The notes under the pieces: generated by a model
Database searches by the model: none
What the model was told of the DNA's origin: nothing
Seen by the model: only the letters and a program-made list of their open reading frames with translations
DNA from: Ruminococcus sp. XPD3002
Lineage (GTDB): Bacteria; Bacillota; Clostridia; Oscillospirales; Ruminococcaceae
Assembly: GCA_900119535.1 (NCBI GenBank)
Contig: FPJT01000014.1
Span: 18,763 to 82,762, forward strand
DNA: 64,000 nucleotides
Direction of reading: 5' to 3'
Program-made: the position numbers and the translations under genes
In this document: piece after piece, positions 35,463 to 43,613 of the stretch
How positions within the stretch are numbered: the first letter of the stretch is position 1
Layout of the letters: each line of letters starts with the position of its first letter

Positions 35463-35518
35463 TTAGTGGAGAGCAGCGTATATTTATTACACAAGACCTG
35501 CTTGTGATAATATGCTTT

Positions 35519-35653
35519 GCAGGCTCATACCTCAAGGCGCCCCGAGAGGTGTTAGATCTTTGTATGCTGAAAAGAAAGGAGCCTGCATGATTTATTCTCT
35601 TAGTTAGATATTCCTAACCTATTTAATAATATCACCTTTCTCTATTATTGTCA
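35519..35653 (-). promoter_or_regulatory. Enolase promoter and structured leader
   Basis: Minus strand -35 TTGACA (35648-35653), 17-base spacer, TATTAT (35625-35630). In the leader GCAGGCTC (35579-35586) pairs with GAGCCTGC (35519-35526), enclosing ACCTC/GAGGT with a GGGGCGCC-containing loop. I cannot assign it to a known riboswitch. The rest of the 420-base gap is AT-rich apart from the hairpin at 35793. Confidence 0.6.
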
Positions 35654-35792
35654 ATGGAGAAACCACTTAATCCAAATTTGTTTGTATAAGATAACAAATA
35701 TATTAAAACGTTAGTATAGTAAAACTATATGATTCTTCTAATCCGCAGAATAGCAAAATTCACGTACTGTACGGATTACTACATACAAATTT

Positions 35793-35827
35793 TGCCCCCG
35801 GGCATTTCAGTCAATTGCTCGGGGGCA
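35793..35827. terminator. Hairpin downstream of the alpha/beta hydrolase
   Basis: TGCCCCCG (35793-35800) pairs with CGGGGGCA (35820-35827) around a 19-base loop. It lies past the stop of the minus-strand hydrolase gene; T-runs are weak on both sides. Confidence 0.55.
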
Positions 35828-35862
35828 CTTCATTTTATACGTCCGCTAAGGTAAATCAATAA

Positions 35863-36963
35863 TTATCTGCTCTTTTGCTTTTCAGCAATTCTATGAATGA
35901 ACTCCGCCAACTGATTGCAACGAAGCATTGGTGAGCCGTGACCTCCGTCAACACAGATCATTTCCTTGTCGGGAGCATTCACTGTTTCATAATAATCGGC
36001 AGCGACTTCTACCATATTGCTTACACCGTGATCCTTACTGCCCTCGATAAGATAAAACGGCATTTCATATTCTGTCCGCTGACTGATTGGAATCTGTGAA
36101 CAGATTCCGTCACCGTAGATATCTCCGCCAAGCAGCACTTCTTCAATATATTTGTCATAATCGGACGTACCCATAAGCAGACGATACTCCTCCGCAAGCG
36201 TACAATAGGGATTGAAGAATATTGCCTTATACATATTCTCATCTGAAACACTGAATATATTGTCGGAATAGGAATACGCCGAGTATGCCAGCTTCAGGTA
36301 TGTATCCTCCTGCGCCCTCAGCCCCTTTTCCGGATCAAATTTCTCCGCAGCAGCGTGGATTTCAGGATCATCTGTTGATTGCTCAAGCATATACTCCTTA
36401 AATCTCTGTCGGCTGAGTGATTCATCAACCACAAGACTTGACACAATCAAAGCGTCATACTTATTCGGATAGTCAAGTGCGAGATTCGCAGCGAAAAGTG
36501 AACCCCACGAGTGTCCGTAGAGTGTGATCTTATCTTTATGCAGATAATCACAAAGATAATCCGTCATTGCTTTTCCATCTGAGATCATAAGCTCTGCCGT
36601 TATAGGCTTTTCTTCCTTATAGTCAGGATAATTATGACCGCATCCACGCTGATCCCATTCAACCACTGTATAATCTGCACTCAATTTGCGGAAAATGCTC
36701 CAATCCAGTCCAACTGTCGGATAACATGGTCCACCGTGCAGATACAAGAGAACAGGGTTATCCTTATCCTGCCCATAGATGCTGATCCATTGCTTTGTAC
36801 CATTGATATCGACATACATCGTTTCGTTGATACCGCCGTCAGGCGTTCTTTTATAGTACAGCTTTCCGACACAACGAACGATCAGAAGAATGATAATAAG
36901 ACCAAGAATGACGATCCCGATCCATTTTAATATCTTTAGCATCGTTTTAAGTATCTTTTTCAT
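35863..36963 (-). CDS. Membrane-anchored alpha/beta hydrolase (proline iminopeptidase-like)
   Basis: A 366-residue protein: N-terminal membrane helix (WIGIVILGLIIILLIVRCVG), then a prolyl-iminopeptidase-like domain. LLYLHGGPCYPTVGLDW supplies the oxyanion HGGP motif, followed by VVEWDQRGCGHNYPDY, nucleophile Ser in LYGHSWGSLFAANLAL and a late His in VDGGHGSPML. It probably cleaves peptides or esters outside the membrane. I start at MKKILKTM; the longer frame MAFLLTVHECYAIIVTN is the promoter repeat. The RBS is weak. Confidence 0.83.
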   Translation of the reverse strand: MKKILKTMLKILKWIGIVILGLIIILLIVRCVGKLYYKRTPDGGINETMYVDINGTKQWISIYGQDKDNPVLLYLHGGPCYPTVGLDWSIFRKLSADYTVVEWDQRGCGHNYPDYKEEKPITAELMISDGKAMTDYLCDYLHKDKITLYGHSWGSLFAANLALDYPNKYDALIVSSLVVDESLSRQRFKEYMLEQSTDDPEIHAAAEKFDPEKGLRAQEDTYLKLAYSAYSYSDNIFSVSDENMYKAIFFNPYCTLAEEYRLLMGTSDYDKYIEEVLLGGDIYGDGICSQIPISQRTEYEMPFYLIEGSKDHGVSNMVEVAADYYETVNAPDKEMICVDGGHGSPMLRCNQLAEFIHRIAEKQKSR

Positions 36964-37000
36964 AGTAAATACCCGTAATTTCCGATTTTTGTTAGTAACA

Positions 37001-37077
37001 ATTATAGCATAACATTCATGTACTGTCAATAAAAAAGCCATAGCACTTCTGTCCACAAATCAGAAATACTATGGCTT
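37001..37077 (-). repeat. Dispersed terminator-promoter module, copy B2
   Basis: Minus strand: AAGCCATAGTATTTCTG pairs with CAGAAGTGCTATGGCTT (two G-U pairs), then TTGACA (37024-37029), 17-base spacer, TATAAT (37001-37006). It terminates the GT-C-type gene side and drives the alpha/beta hydrolase. Confidence 0.9.
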
Positions 37078-37106
37078 AAACTATATCAAATAATCCTGTG
37101 ATAAGT

Positions 37107-38933
37107 TCACTTTTTCTTTGCCTTTGGAGTTGTTTCAGCTTTCTCCGAAGGTTCGGCTTCTTCTGCTTTTACTTCCTCTGAATCAGGTTCTGATACTGCT
37201 GTTTCTTCAGTGACCTCTGCTTCGGTATCTTCGGGTGAAGCTTCTTCCGCCTCTTCATTTACTGCTTCGGAAGCTGTTTCTTCAACAACGGTATTTGCGC
37301 CGCATATAGCATCAAGTTTGCGGAAGGGTTTCATCACCTTATCGGGAAGCCTGTCAAACAGCGCTACAGCGCCATAGCCTGCAAAGCCTGTCATCATGAT
37401 GAAATACGGTACAGCGTACTGTGATTTCGCTTCACCGAGAAGATGATACAGGATTCCGCCGAGTATTATCAGAGGGAAGAATACCGCAAGGAAGTTCCTG
37501 TCCCTGATAAGCATGAATACTCCCACAAGCACCATAACAAATATGAACTGTGCATAGATATCCATGTATCTCTTTGACTTCTGCTCTCCTTTGAACAGCG
37601 CCCACTCAGCAGGCTGTGTCCTGTCTCCGTAAAGCACACGGACTTTACAGTTCCACAAACTCTGATATGTGGTCTCGTTCCACTGTGAAACGAACTTTGT
37701 ATAGAAAAAGTCATTTGCAAACTGCGGATTCTCAAGGAAATAATCAACGTGTTCCTTTATGTTCTTCTTTGAAGCCTCAGCAGCGGCGTCCGCATCAAAG
37801 CCGTGTTCCTCGAAATTTGCAACTGTCGGGTAATAATTATACCATCCTGGTGCGTTGTCCGCAACACACATGCCCATATCGAACCACGATACGAAGGGTA
37901 CACTGTCGCCAAGATCAACTCCTGCACGTTTTTCGTACATTCCCTTTATAAGCGGAGATATTGAAACACCTGCGAAACATGCCGCAGCAATGCAGATCAC
38001 GTTCGGGATGATGCGTTTCTTACTGAACATCGTTACGAAGAGAACTGCGCATAACGCAACAAGTACTATCAGGTTGTTGGACTTTATCATAACCGCTATT
38101 ACAAGCGAGCATACGGTCAGAAGTCCGTAAATCACCATTGGAACTGTCTTTTCTGACTTAAGGAACTTCACTGCGAAGTAAACTGTCCAGATAGAAAAGC
38201 ACGAACCGGGGATAAGTCCGTAAACGAAGCTGCATGTTATCATCGGAGCTGTACTGAACAGCAGTATGAAGCCTGTGATGCGGCTTATGCGTTTGTCTCC
38301 GAAAACGGTATTGTTGAAAAGCAAAAGTCCCATATAACCGAATGCAAGCAGGAATACGTTAACGTAGCTGATATATATCAGCTTGTCGCCTGCCCCAAGC
38401 ATATCCGCAATACGGATTATTATCTCATTGAAGAAAACGTAGCCGAGCTGGAATGAGTAATTATAGAAATATCGGTCGCCGTTGGTAAGGCAGACATAAA
38501 CATCTTTAGCAAAGTCGTATGAAGCCGCCTGCACCCTGTAAGAATCCTCACTCGGAGCGTTCTGTGCGCTGTGTACCCAGATACAACCGAGTACAACAGT
38601 CCAGATGAAAACGAATCCCATAATGACGGGCAAAGGTACCTTTTTCAGAAGCGGCATCACTGTGAAGCATACTGCCGCCGCAATGATGAACCAGATGATG
38701 TTGAAAAGGAAATTGTCATTGTAGTACACTAATGCTTCGAGACTTATTCCCTTGTGATAAAGTGCATTGTTAACTGCGTTGCTCTCGTCGATTATCTCCA
38801 TACCTGTCGTATGAAGGAACGCTGACAGAGTAAGTATCAGCATTATGAATGTCATTATCACTCCGATAAGCGAAGCGGCAATGGCAGTAAAATTATTTTC
38901 ACGTATGATATGTCTCTTAGGTGCTGTATCCAT
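37107..38933 (-). CDS. Polytopic membrane protein, GT-C glycosyltransferase-like
   Basis: A 608-residue protein with about 11-12 membrane segments and a large loop of about 130 residues (DLGDSVPFVSWFDMGMCVAD...YLENPQFANDFFYTKFVSQW). The topology and the closing GGILYHLLGEAKSQYAVPYF resemble GT-C polyprenyl-linked sugar transferases, but the catalytic acidic loop is not certain. An acidic, Glu/Ala-rich tail of about 75 residues ends PKAKKK. The next gene (DUF2079), 15 bases upstream, has a similar acidic stretch at its other end, so the pair may act together in envelope polysaccharide assembly. Confidence 0.65.
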   Translation of the reverse strand: MDTAPKRHIIRENNFTAIAASLIGVIMTFIMLILTLSAFLHTTGMEIIDESNAVNNALYHKGISLEALVYYNDNFLFNIIWFIIAAAVCFTVMPLLKKVPLPVIMGFVFIWTVVLGCIWVHSAQNAPSEDSYRVQAASYDFAKDVYVCLTNGDRYFYNYSFQLGYVFFNEIIIRIADMLGAGDKLIYISYVNVFLLAFGYMGLLLFNNTVFGDKRISRITGFILLFSTAPMITCSFVYGLIPGSCFSIWTVYFAVKFLKSEKTVPMVIYGLLTVCSLVIAVMIKSNNLIVLVALCAVLFVTMFSKKRIIPNVICIAAACFAGVSISPLIKGMYEKRAGVDLGDSVPFVSWFDMGMCVADNAPGWYNYYPTVANFEEHGFDADAAAEASKKNIKEHVDYFLENPQFANDFFYTKFVSQWNETTYQSLWNCKVRVLYGDRTQPAEWALFKGEQKSKRYMDIYAQFIFVMVLVGVFMLIRDRNFLAVFFPLIILGGILYHLLGEAKSQYAVPYFIMMTGFAGYGAVALFDRLPDKVMKPFRKLDAICGANTVVEETASEAVNEEAEEASPEDTEAEVTEETAVSEPDSEEVKAEEAEPSEKAETTPKAKKK

Positions 38934-38948
38934 TATTGACCTCCGTTA

Positions 38949-41048
38949 TCAATACAGGGAATTAGGATTCTTAAATACCTTTATCCTGCCCTGGCAGTCA
39001 TCAACTTCTGTGATCCCGTATTTCTCAAAGTACGGGAATATAGCGTTGTAAAGGTCGGAAGAAGTCGGGATAACGAAGTAGTCGTACCTGTCAACATCGA
39101 TAATGGTCATTTCTTCCTGATTGAGGTCATTGAAGTCGAAGATATATGCTTCATCACGGTCAGCCATATGAGGAAGGAGGAAGTTGTCGCCGCCTACTGA
39201 AGCCTCTTCAGGAATTCTGTCGAGCATTTCTTCAAGTGCGTCGAAGTAGTCCTTTTCACGCTTATGTGACTCGTATGTTCCGATGTTGTGTGAGAAAAGT
39301 CCGAGGGACATGAGTATTCCTGCACAACCGAGAAGTACAGGGACATCCTGCTGTTTCTTTCTTCCCATATCGTCCAGATTTATGATGGACATGTAGATAA
39401 GCGGACAAATAGGTCCGTAGATGTACTGGAAACCGATATTTGATGCGTATCCGTAGTTTGCACCGATAACCATATTCATTATAACCCACGGCAGCATAAG
39501 CAGGAATCTGTTGACCTTCTTTGTAAAGAAAGGCATGAACAGCAGCGGAAGCATACACTCCATGAAGAACTGTAATGTAGTATCGTGAAGAAGTGTACTG
39601 AAGAAGTATGCAGGATCTGCAAGAACGTTCTTTACTACCTCACCGAGACCAGCATCCTGATGTATGAGGAGATGACCGAAACGTGAAGAAGTCATCATAT
39701 TTCCGTCGCCGTGCTTCATGAGCCAGTTTGTTATAGTTACCATGTAGATACCGCTGAGAACGGCGATGATAAGGCAGTTGAATCGCTTCTTTTCGCCTTT
39801 TTCGCGGAAGAACATGTACATTACTATGCATATAACGTAAAGAGGAGCATCCTCCTTTACAATGCAGACGAGTACCGAGAATATATAAAGCGGTATATAT
39901 TTCTTTGCATCAACTGCCCAGAGAAGCCACATAAGGAGTGTAGGAAGAAATGCGTTCTCGTGGAACTCATAGTAGTTCGGTCCGATAAGTCCGCAGCAGA
40001 ATACATATGCGAAGCTCATGAATATGAGTGAAGCGCCCTTGAGGTTGTGACGTCTGCATATGAGGAACATCGGGATGAAACCGCCCATCGCAAGAACTGC
40101 CTGAGATACGAGAAGTGTTGTCTCCGACGGGAAGAGCTTGTATATCGGTACAAGCAGGTAGAATATATAGGATGAGTGGACTTTGAAGTGTGTAAGGAAT
40201 TTGTCACGCTCAAGAGTAGTTACAGCAGTGAGATTCTTTCCGAGTGAGTGGTACATCTGAACGAAAATACCGAAATCAAAAGAAGAAGAACCGAAGTTCT
40301 TGTGTCGGCATACTGTTGTTACCGCTACAAAAGCACACACCGCTGTTGCAGCAGCAGTTACTATGACGAAACTCAGCCACGTCGGTATCTTGCCGAATAT
40401 CTTTTTCCTTCGCAATTTTCCAAGCAGATAATAGATGAATATGAGACAGATTATCGCATTGCCCATAGAGAATATGGAGTGATTGAGCCTCCACATATAT
40501 TCGATTCCGAAGAACATTACTCCGCCAATCGAAAGGGCAGGTGCAAGCTTCTTCAGATTCTTTGGCACAAAGTAGTAAATAGCGGTGAGGAGCACGAATA
40601 TCAGTCCCACGAACAGCATAGTCTTTGGAAGGCTGACATTATCCACAAACTCCTTCCAGTTGACTATAGGGTAGATCGAACGTTTTTTCAGTACATGAAG
40701 GTTTACGGCAGACATGCTGAAAAAAGCAGTGATAAAGTGGACCAGCATCATATCTGGGATGCCTGCACGTTTTCCGAAAGAACCGGCTTTCTTCCTGATC
40801 GCCGTCCACAGCTCAGCAAGTCCGGGACCTTCGTCCTCTTCAGTCTTTTTTTCGGGAACAGCAGCAGCCTCGGCTGTTTCCGGCTCAGCCTTCACAGTTT
40901 CCTCAGCCTTATCAGCAGATACTGCTTCTTCTGCAGCGATCTCTGCGGCATCAGCAACTATTTCCTTCGCAGCAGACTCAGCTTTTTCCGCAGCAGTATT
41001 TACCGCTTTCTCAGAAGCAGGCTTACTGCTTTTATGTCGTTTGCTCAT
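38949..41048 (-). CDS. DUF2079 membrane protein with Ala/Glu-rich N-terminus
   Basis: A 699-residue polytopic protein. After a cytoplasmic Ala/Glu/Lys-rich segment of about 75 residues (SEKAVNTAAEKAESAAKEIV...), the DUF2079 core shows FDFGIFVQMYHSLGKN, HFKVHSSYIFYLLVPIYKLF and SETTLLVSQAVLAMGGFIPM. The C-terminal soluble domain ends GRIKVFKNPNSLY. DUF2079 is GT-C-like; substrate unknown. Start MSKRHKSSKP has AGGAGG 8 bases upstream. Confidence 0.8.
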   Translation of the reverse strand: MSKRHKSSKPASEKAVNTAAEKAESAAKEIVADAAEIAAEEAVSADKAEETVKAEPETAEAAAVPEKKTEEDEGPGLAELWTAIRKKAGSFGKRAGIPDMMLVHFITAFFSMSAVNLHVLKKRSIYPIVNWKEFVDNVSLPKTMLFVGLIFVLLTAIYYFVPKNLKKLAPALSIGGVMFFGIEYMWRLNHSIFSMGNAIICLIFIYYLLGKLRRKKIFGKIPTWLSFVIVTAAATAVCAFVAVTTVCRHKNFGSSSFDFGIFVQMYHSLGKNLTAVTTLERDKFLTHFKVHSSYIFYLLVPIYKLFPSETTLLVSQAVLAMGGFIPMFLICRRHNLKGASLIFMSFAYVFCCGLIGPNYYEFHENAFLPTLLMWLLWAVDAKKYIPLYIFSVLVCIVKEDAPLYVICIVMYMFFREKGEKKRFNCLIIAVLSGIYMVTITNWLMKHGDGNMMTSSRFGHLLIHQDAGLGEVVKNVLADPAYFFSTLLHDTTLQFFMECMLPLLFMPFFTKKVNRFLLMLPWVIMNMVIGANYGYASNIGFQYIYGPICPLIYMSIINLDDMGRKKQQDVPVLLGCAGILMSLGLFSHNIGTYESHKREKDYFDALEEMLDRIPEEASVGGDNFLLPHMADRDEAYIFDFNDLNQEEMTIIDVDRYDYFVIPTSSDLYNAIFPYFEKYGITEVDDCQGRIKVFKNPNSLY

Positions 41049-41183
41049 TATCATATCCTCCTGAAACAAGGCTGTAAAACAGCCGATACTTATTTTGCTT
41101 TACACATAAAATCATTATATCAAATATAAGCTTACATGTCAAGCCGAATATCAATCATATTAACGATTTATCAGCACTGAAAA

Positions 41184-41204
41184 GAGGCGCACAGTGTACG
41201 CCTC
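41184..41204 (-). terminator. Terminator of the P-type ATPase gene
   Basis: Minus strand GAGGCG-TACACTGTG-CGCCTC followed by TTTT. Confidence 0.75.
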
Positions 41205-41213
41205 ACGTTAGTG

Positions 41214-43613
41214 TTATTTATCTGTCTCTGCTGCACGGTCACGGAATGAGAACAGTGACTGCAATGCCTGTACGAACATTGTCAGGTAACGCAGAAGCGG
41301 TTCTGCGATTATCGAGAAATCGATGCACATGAGTATGCATTTCAGTGACATTGCGGAAATGTTGAAGAAGTCGCTGATGAAAACCATACAGAGTATCAGT
41401 CCAACGCCGCAGAATATCCATATTCCCCATTTTATGCTGTTCATCGGCTTGCTAATCTTGAAAAGTATCATCATGCCGACTATGCTGAGGAGTATGGTGC
41501 AGGCTGTTGTTATGTCGTCCTGCGGAAGGTTGAATATGTTGCCGAAGAGGACCATTGCCGCTACTACTATCGTGTCGGTTATGCCTGCGGGAAGGGCTTT
41601 CAGCAGTATATTGGTCATGAACTTGCCTTTTATCAGGTCCTTATTCGGTATCTGTGAAAGGAGAAATGCAGGAAGTCCTATTGTGAACATGCTTATCAGC
41701 GAGATGTTCGCAGGCTTCAGCGGATAGCTCAGTCCCACGAATATTGTCATTACAGACATCAGGAGCGAGAATATATTCTTTACCAGGAACAGACTTCCCG
41801 AACGCTCCAGGTTGTTTACGACCTTGCGTCCCTCTGCCACAACATCCGGCATCTTCGAGAAATCAGATTCAAGGAGCACCAGCTGTGCAGCCTGTGCAGC
41901 CGCATCACTTCCCGAAGCCATTGCCACGGAGCAGTCCGCATCCTTAAGTGCGAGAACGTCGTTTACACCGTCACCCGTCATAGCTACTGTGTGTCCAAGT
42001 GCTTTCAGCTCTGCAACGAATTTGCGTTTCTGTTCCGGCGTAACTCGTCCGAATACGGTATAGTTCTTGACCGCTTCACGTATGGCCGCATCAGTTGTGA
42101 GAGTCGCCGCATCGATATACCTGTCAGCGTTGACTATGCCTGCCTGACGGGATATCTCCGAAACGGTAACGGGATTGTCTCCCGAAATCACCTTTATTTC
42201 AACTCCCTGCTCAGCAAAGTATCGGAATGTGTCGGGAGCGCTCTTTCTTATGGGGTTGCTTAGTATCACGAAGCAGAGCGGTTCGATATCCGCAGTAAGA
42301 GCCTTTCCGTCTGGAACTCCCTTGTATCTTGCAAATGCAAGGACCCTGTATCCCTTTCTGCTTCGGCTGTCAATAAGGTCATAGTACTCCCCGAGTCTGT
42401 CCCTTAGTATGAATTCGGGAGCTCCGAGCACATAAGCGCCGTCCCTGAGCACTGCACTGCTGTATTTGAACTCGGATGAGAAGCCTGTGTGAGTCTTTAC
42501 GGGATAGCCTGACGGAGTACGGAAGTAGTTCTTGACTGCCACCATAGTTGCATTGTCCGCCTGCTGTGAGGAAGCAAAGTCGCTGAGCAATTCATCCAGT
42601 TCATCATGTATGTCCTCTGATACGGGAAGGACTGACATAACAGCCATGTTATTCTCGGTTATGGTTCCTGTCTTGTCCACGCAGAGAACGTCAACACGGG
42701 CAAGAGTCTCTATGCACTTCATGTCGTGAACGAGTACCTTGCCTATAGCAAGACGCATAGCACTTATGGCAAGCGTTGTACTTGCAAGGAGAAAAAGTCC
42801 CTCTGGTATCATTCCGAGAACTGCCGCTACCATTGACTGGATACTGCCGTTTACTCCGTCCCCTTCAAGGTACTGACGGTAAAACAGCGTAAATCCTATA
42901 GGTATGATTATTATGCCTGCGAACATAACTATCTTGTTCAGCGAACGTATCATCTCGGACTGTTCGCCCTTTTTCGACTTCTTAGCCTGTATGGTAAGCT
43001 GTGAGATGTAGGAACGTTCTCCCACCTTTTCAAGTCTTGCACGGCAGCTTCCCGAAACGATGTAGCTGCCTGACATGAGGATATCCCCCGATTTCTTCGT
43101 TATCTCGTCGGATTCGCCTGTAAGAAGGGACTCGTTAACTGAAACGCTTCCGTCAATGACTACAGCATCCGCACTTATCTGGTTGCCTGCACGGAAAACC
43201 GCCACGTCATCCAGCACCAGATCCTTCGACAGTACACTGACTTCTCGTCCGTCCCTTATGACCGAGGTAACGGGAGCATTGAGCATGGTCAGCTTATCCA
43301 GCACCTTTTTCGAGCGAAGCTCCTGTATAATACCTATAAGAGTGTTTGCAACTATTATAGGCATAAACGTCAGGTCGCGGTAACTGCCTGTATATATTAC
43401 AAGTGCCGCAAGGATCGCAAAAATAAAGTTGAAATAGGTGAATACGTTCGATGTCACTATCTCCCTTACGGACTTAGAGGGAGGTTCAGCAGGTCGGTTA
43501 TCCCAGCCTTCAAGTATCCGCTGCTCAGCCTGCTGCGAGGTAAGTCCCTTATCGGCATCTGCGAATATCCTTTCGGGCTCAGGTATTACTTCTGGTTCAT
43601 TGTGTTTTTTCAT
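41214..43613 (-). CDS. CtpE-like cation-translocating P-type ATPase
   Basis: A 799-residue P-type ATPase. The actuator domain has VNESLLTGESDEITKK; the ion-path helix has the IPEGL motif (residues about 269-273); phosphorylation Asp313 lies in CVDKTGTITENN; the hinge is VAMTGDGVNDVLALKDADC. There is no N-terminal heavy-metal domain or CPC motif. Overall closest to the CtpE branch, where Ca2+ uptake has been proposed, rather than to P1B pumps. Its ATG overlaps the helicase stop by 4 bases, so the two are translationally coupled. Confidence 0.85.
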   Translation of the reverse strand: MKKHNEPEVIPEPERIFADADKGLTSQQAEQRILEGWDNRPAEPPSKSVREIVTSNVFTYFNFIFAILAALVIYTGSYRDLTFMPIIVANTLIGIIQELRSKKVLDKLTMLNAPVTSVIRDGREVSVLSKDLVLDDVAVFRAGNQISADAVVIDGSVSVNESLLTGESDEITKKSGDILMSGSYIVSGSCRARLEKVGERSYISQLTIQAKKSKKGEQSEMIRSLNKIVMFAGIIIIPIGFTLFYRQYLEGDGVNGSIQSMVAAVLGMIPEGLFLLASTTLAISAMRLAIGKVLVHDMKCIETLARVDVLCVDKTGTITENNMAVMSVLPVSEDIHDELDELLSDFASSQQADNATMVAVKNYFRTPSGYPVKTHTGFSSEFKYSSAVLRDGAYVLGAPEFILRDRLGEYYDLIDSRSRKGYRVLAFARYKGVPDGKALTADIEPLCFVILSNPIRKSAPDTFRYFAEQGVEIKVISGDNPVTVSEISRQAGIVNADRYIDAATLTTDAAIREAVKNYTVFGRVTPEQKRKFVAELKALGHTVAMTGDGVNDVLALKDADCSVAMASGSDAAAQAAQLVLLESDFSKMPDVVAEGRKVVNNLERSGSLFLVKNIFSLLMSVMTIFVGLSYPLKPANISLISMFTIGLPAFLLSQIPNKDLIKGKFMTNILLKALPAGITDTIVVAAMVLFGNIFNLPQDDITTACTILLSIVGMMILFKISKPMNSIKWGIWIFCGVGLILCMVFISDFFNISAMSLKCILMCIDFSIIAEPLLRYLTMFVQALQSLFSFRDRAAETDK

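Noticed and set aside
35519-35653. Enolase leader as a T-box or known riboswitch
   Set aside because: No T-box sequence, specifier loop or other conserved aptamer core was visible.
41214-43613. Assignment of this P-type ATPase to copper or potassium pumps
   Set aside because: It has no heavy-metal domain, CPC motif or KdpB-type features; IPEGL and overall layout favour the CtpE branch.
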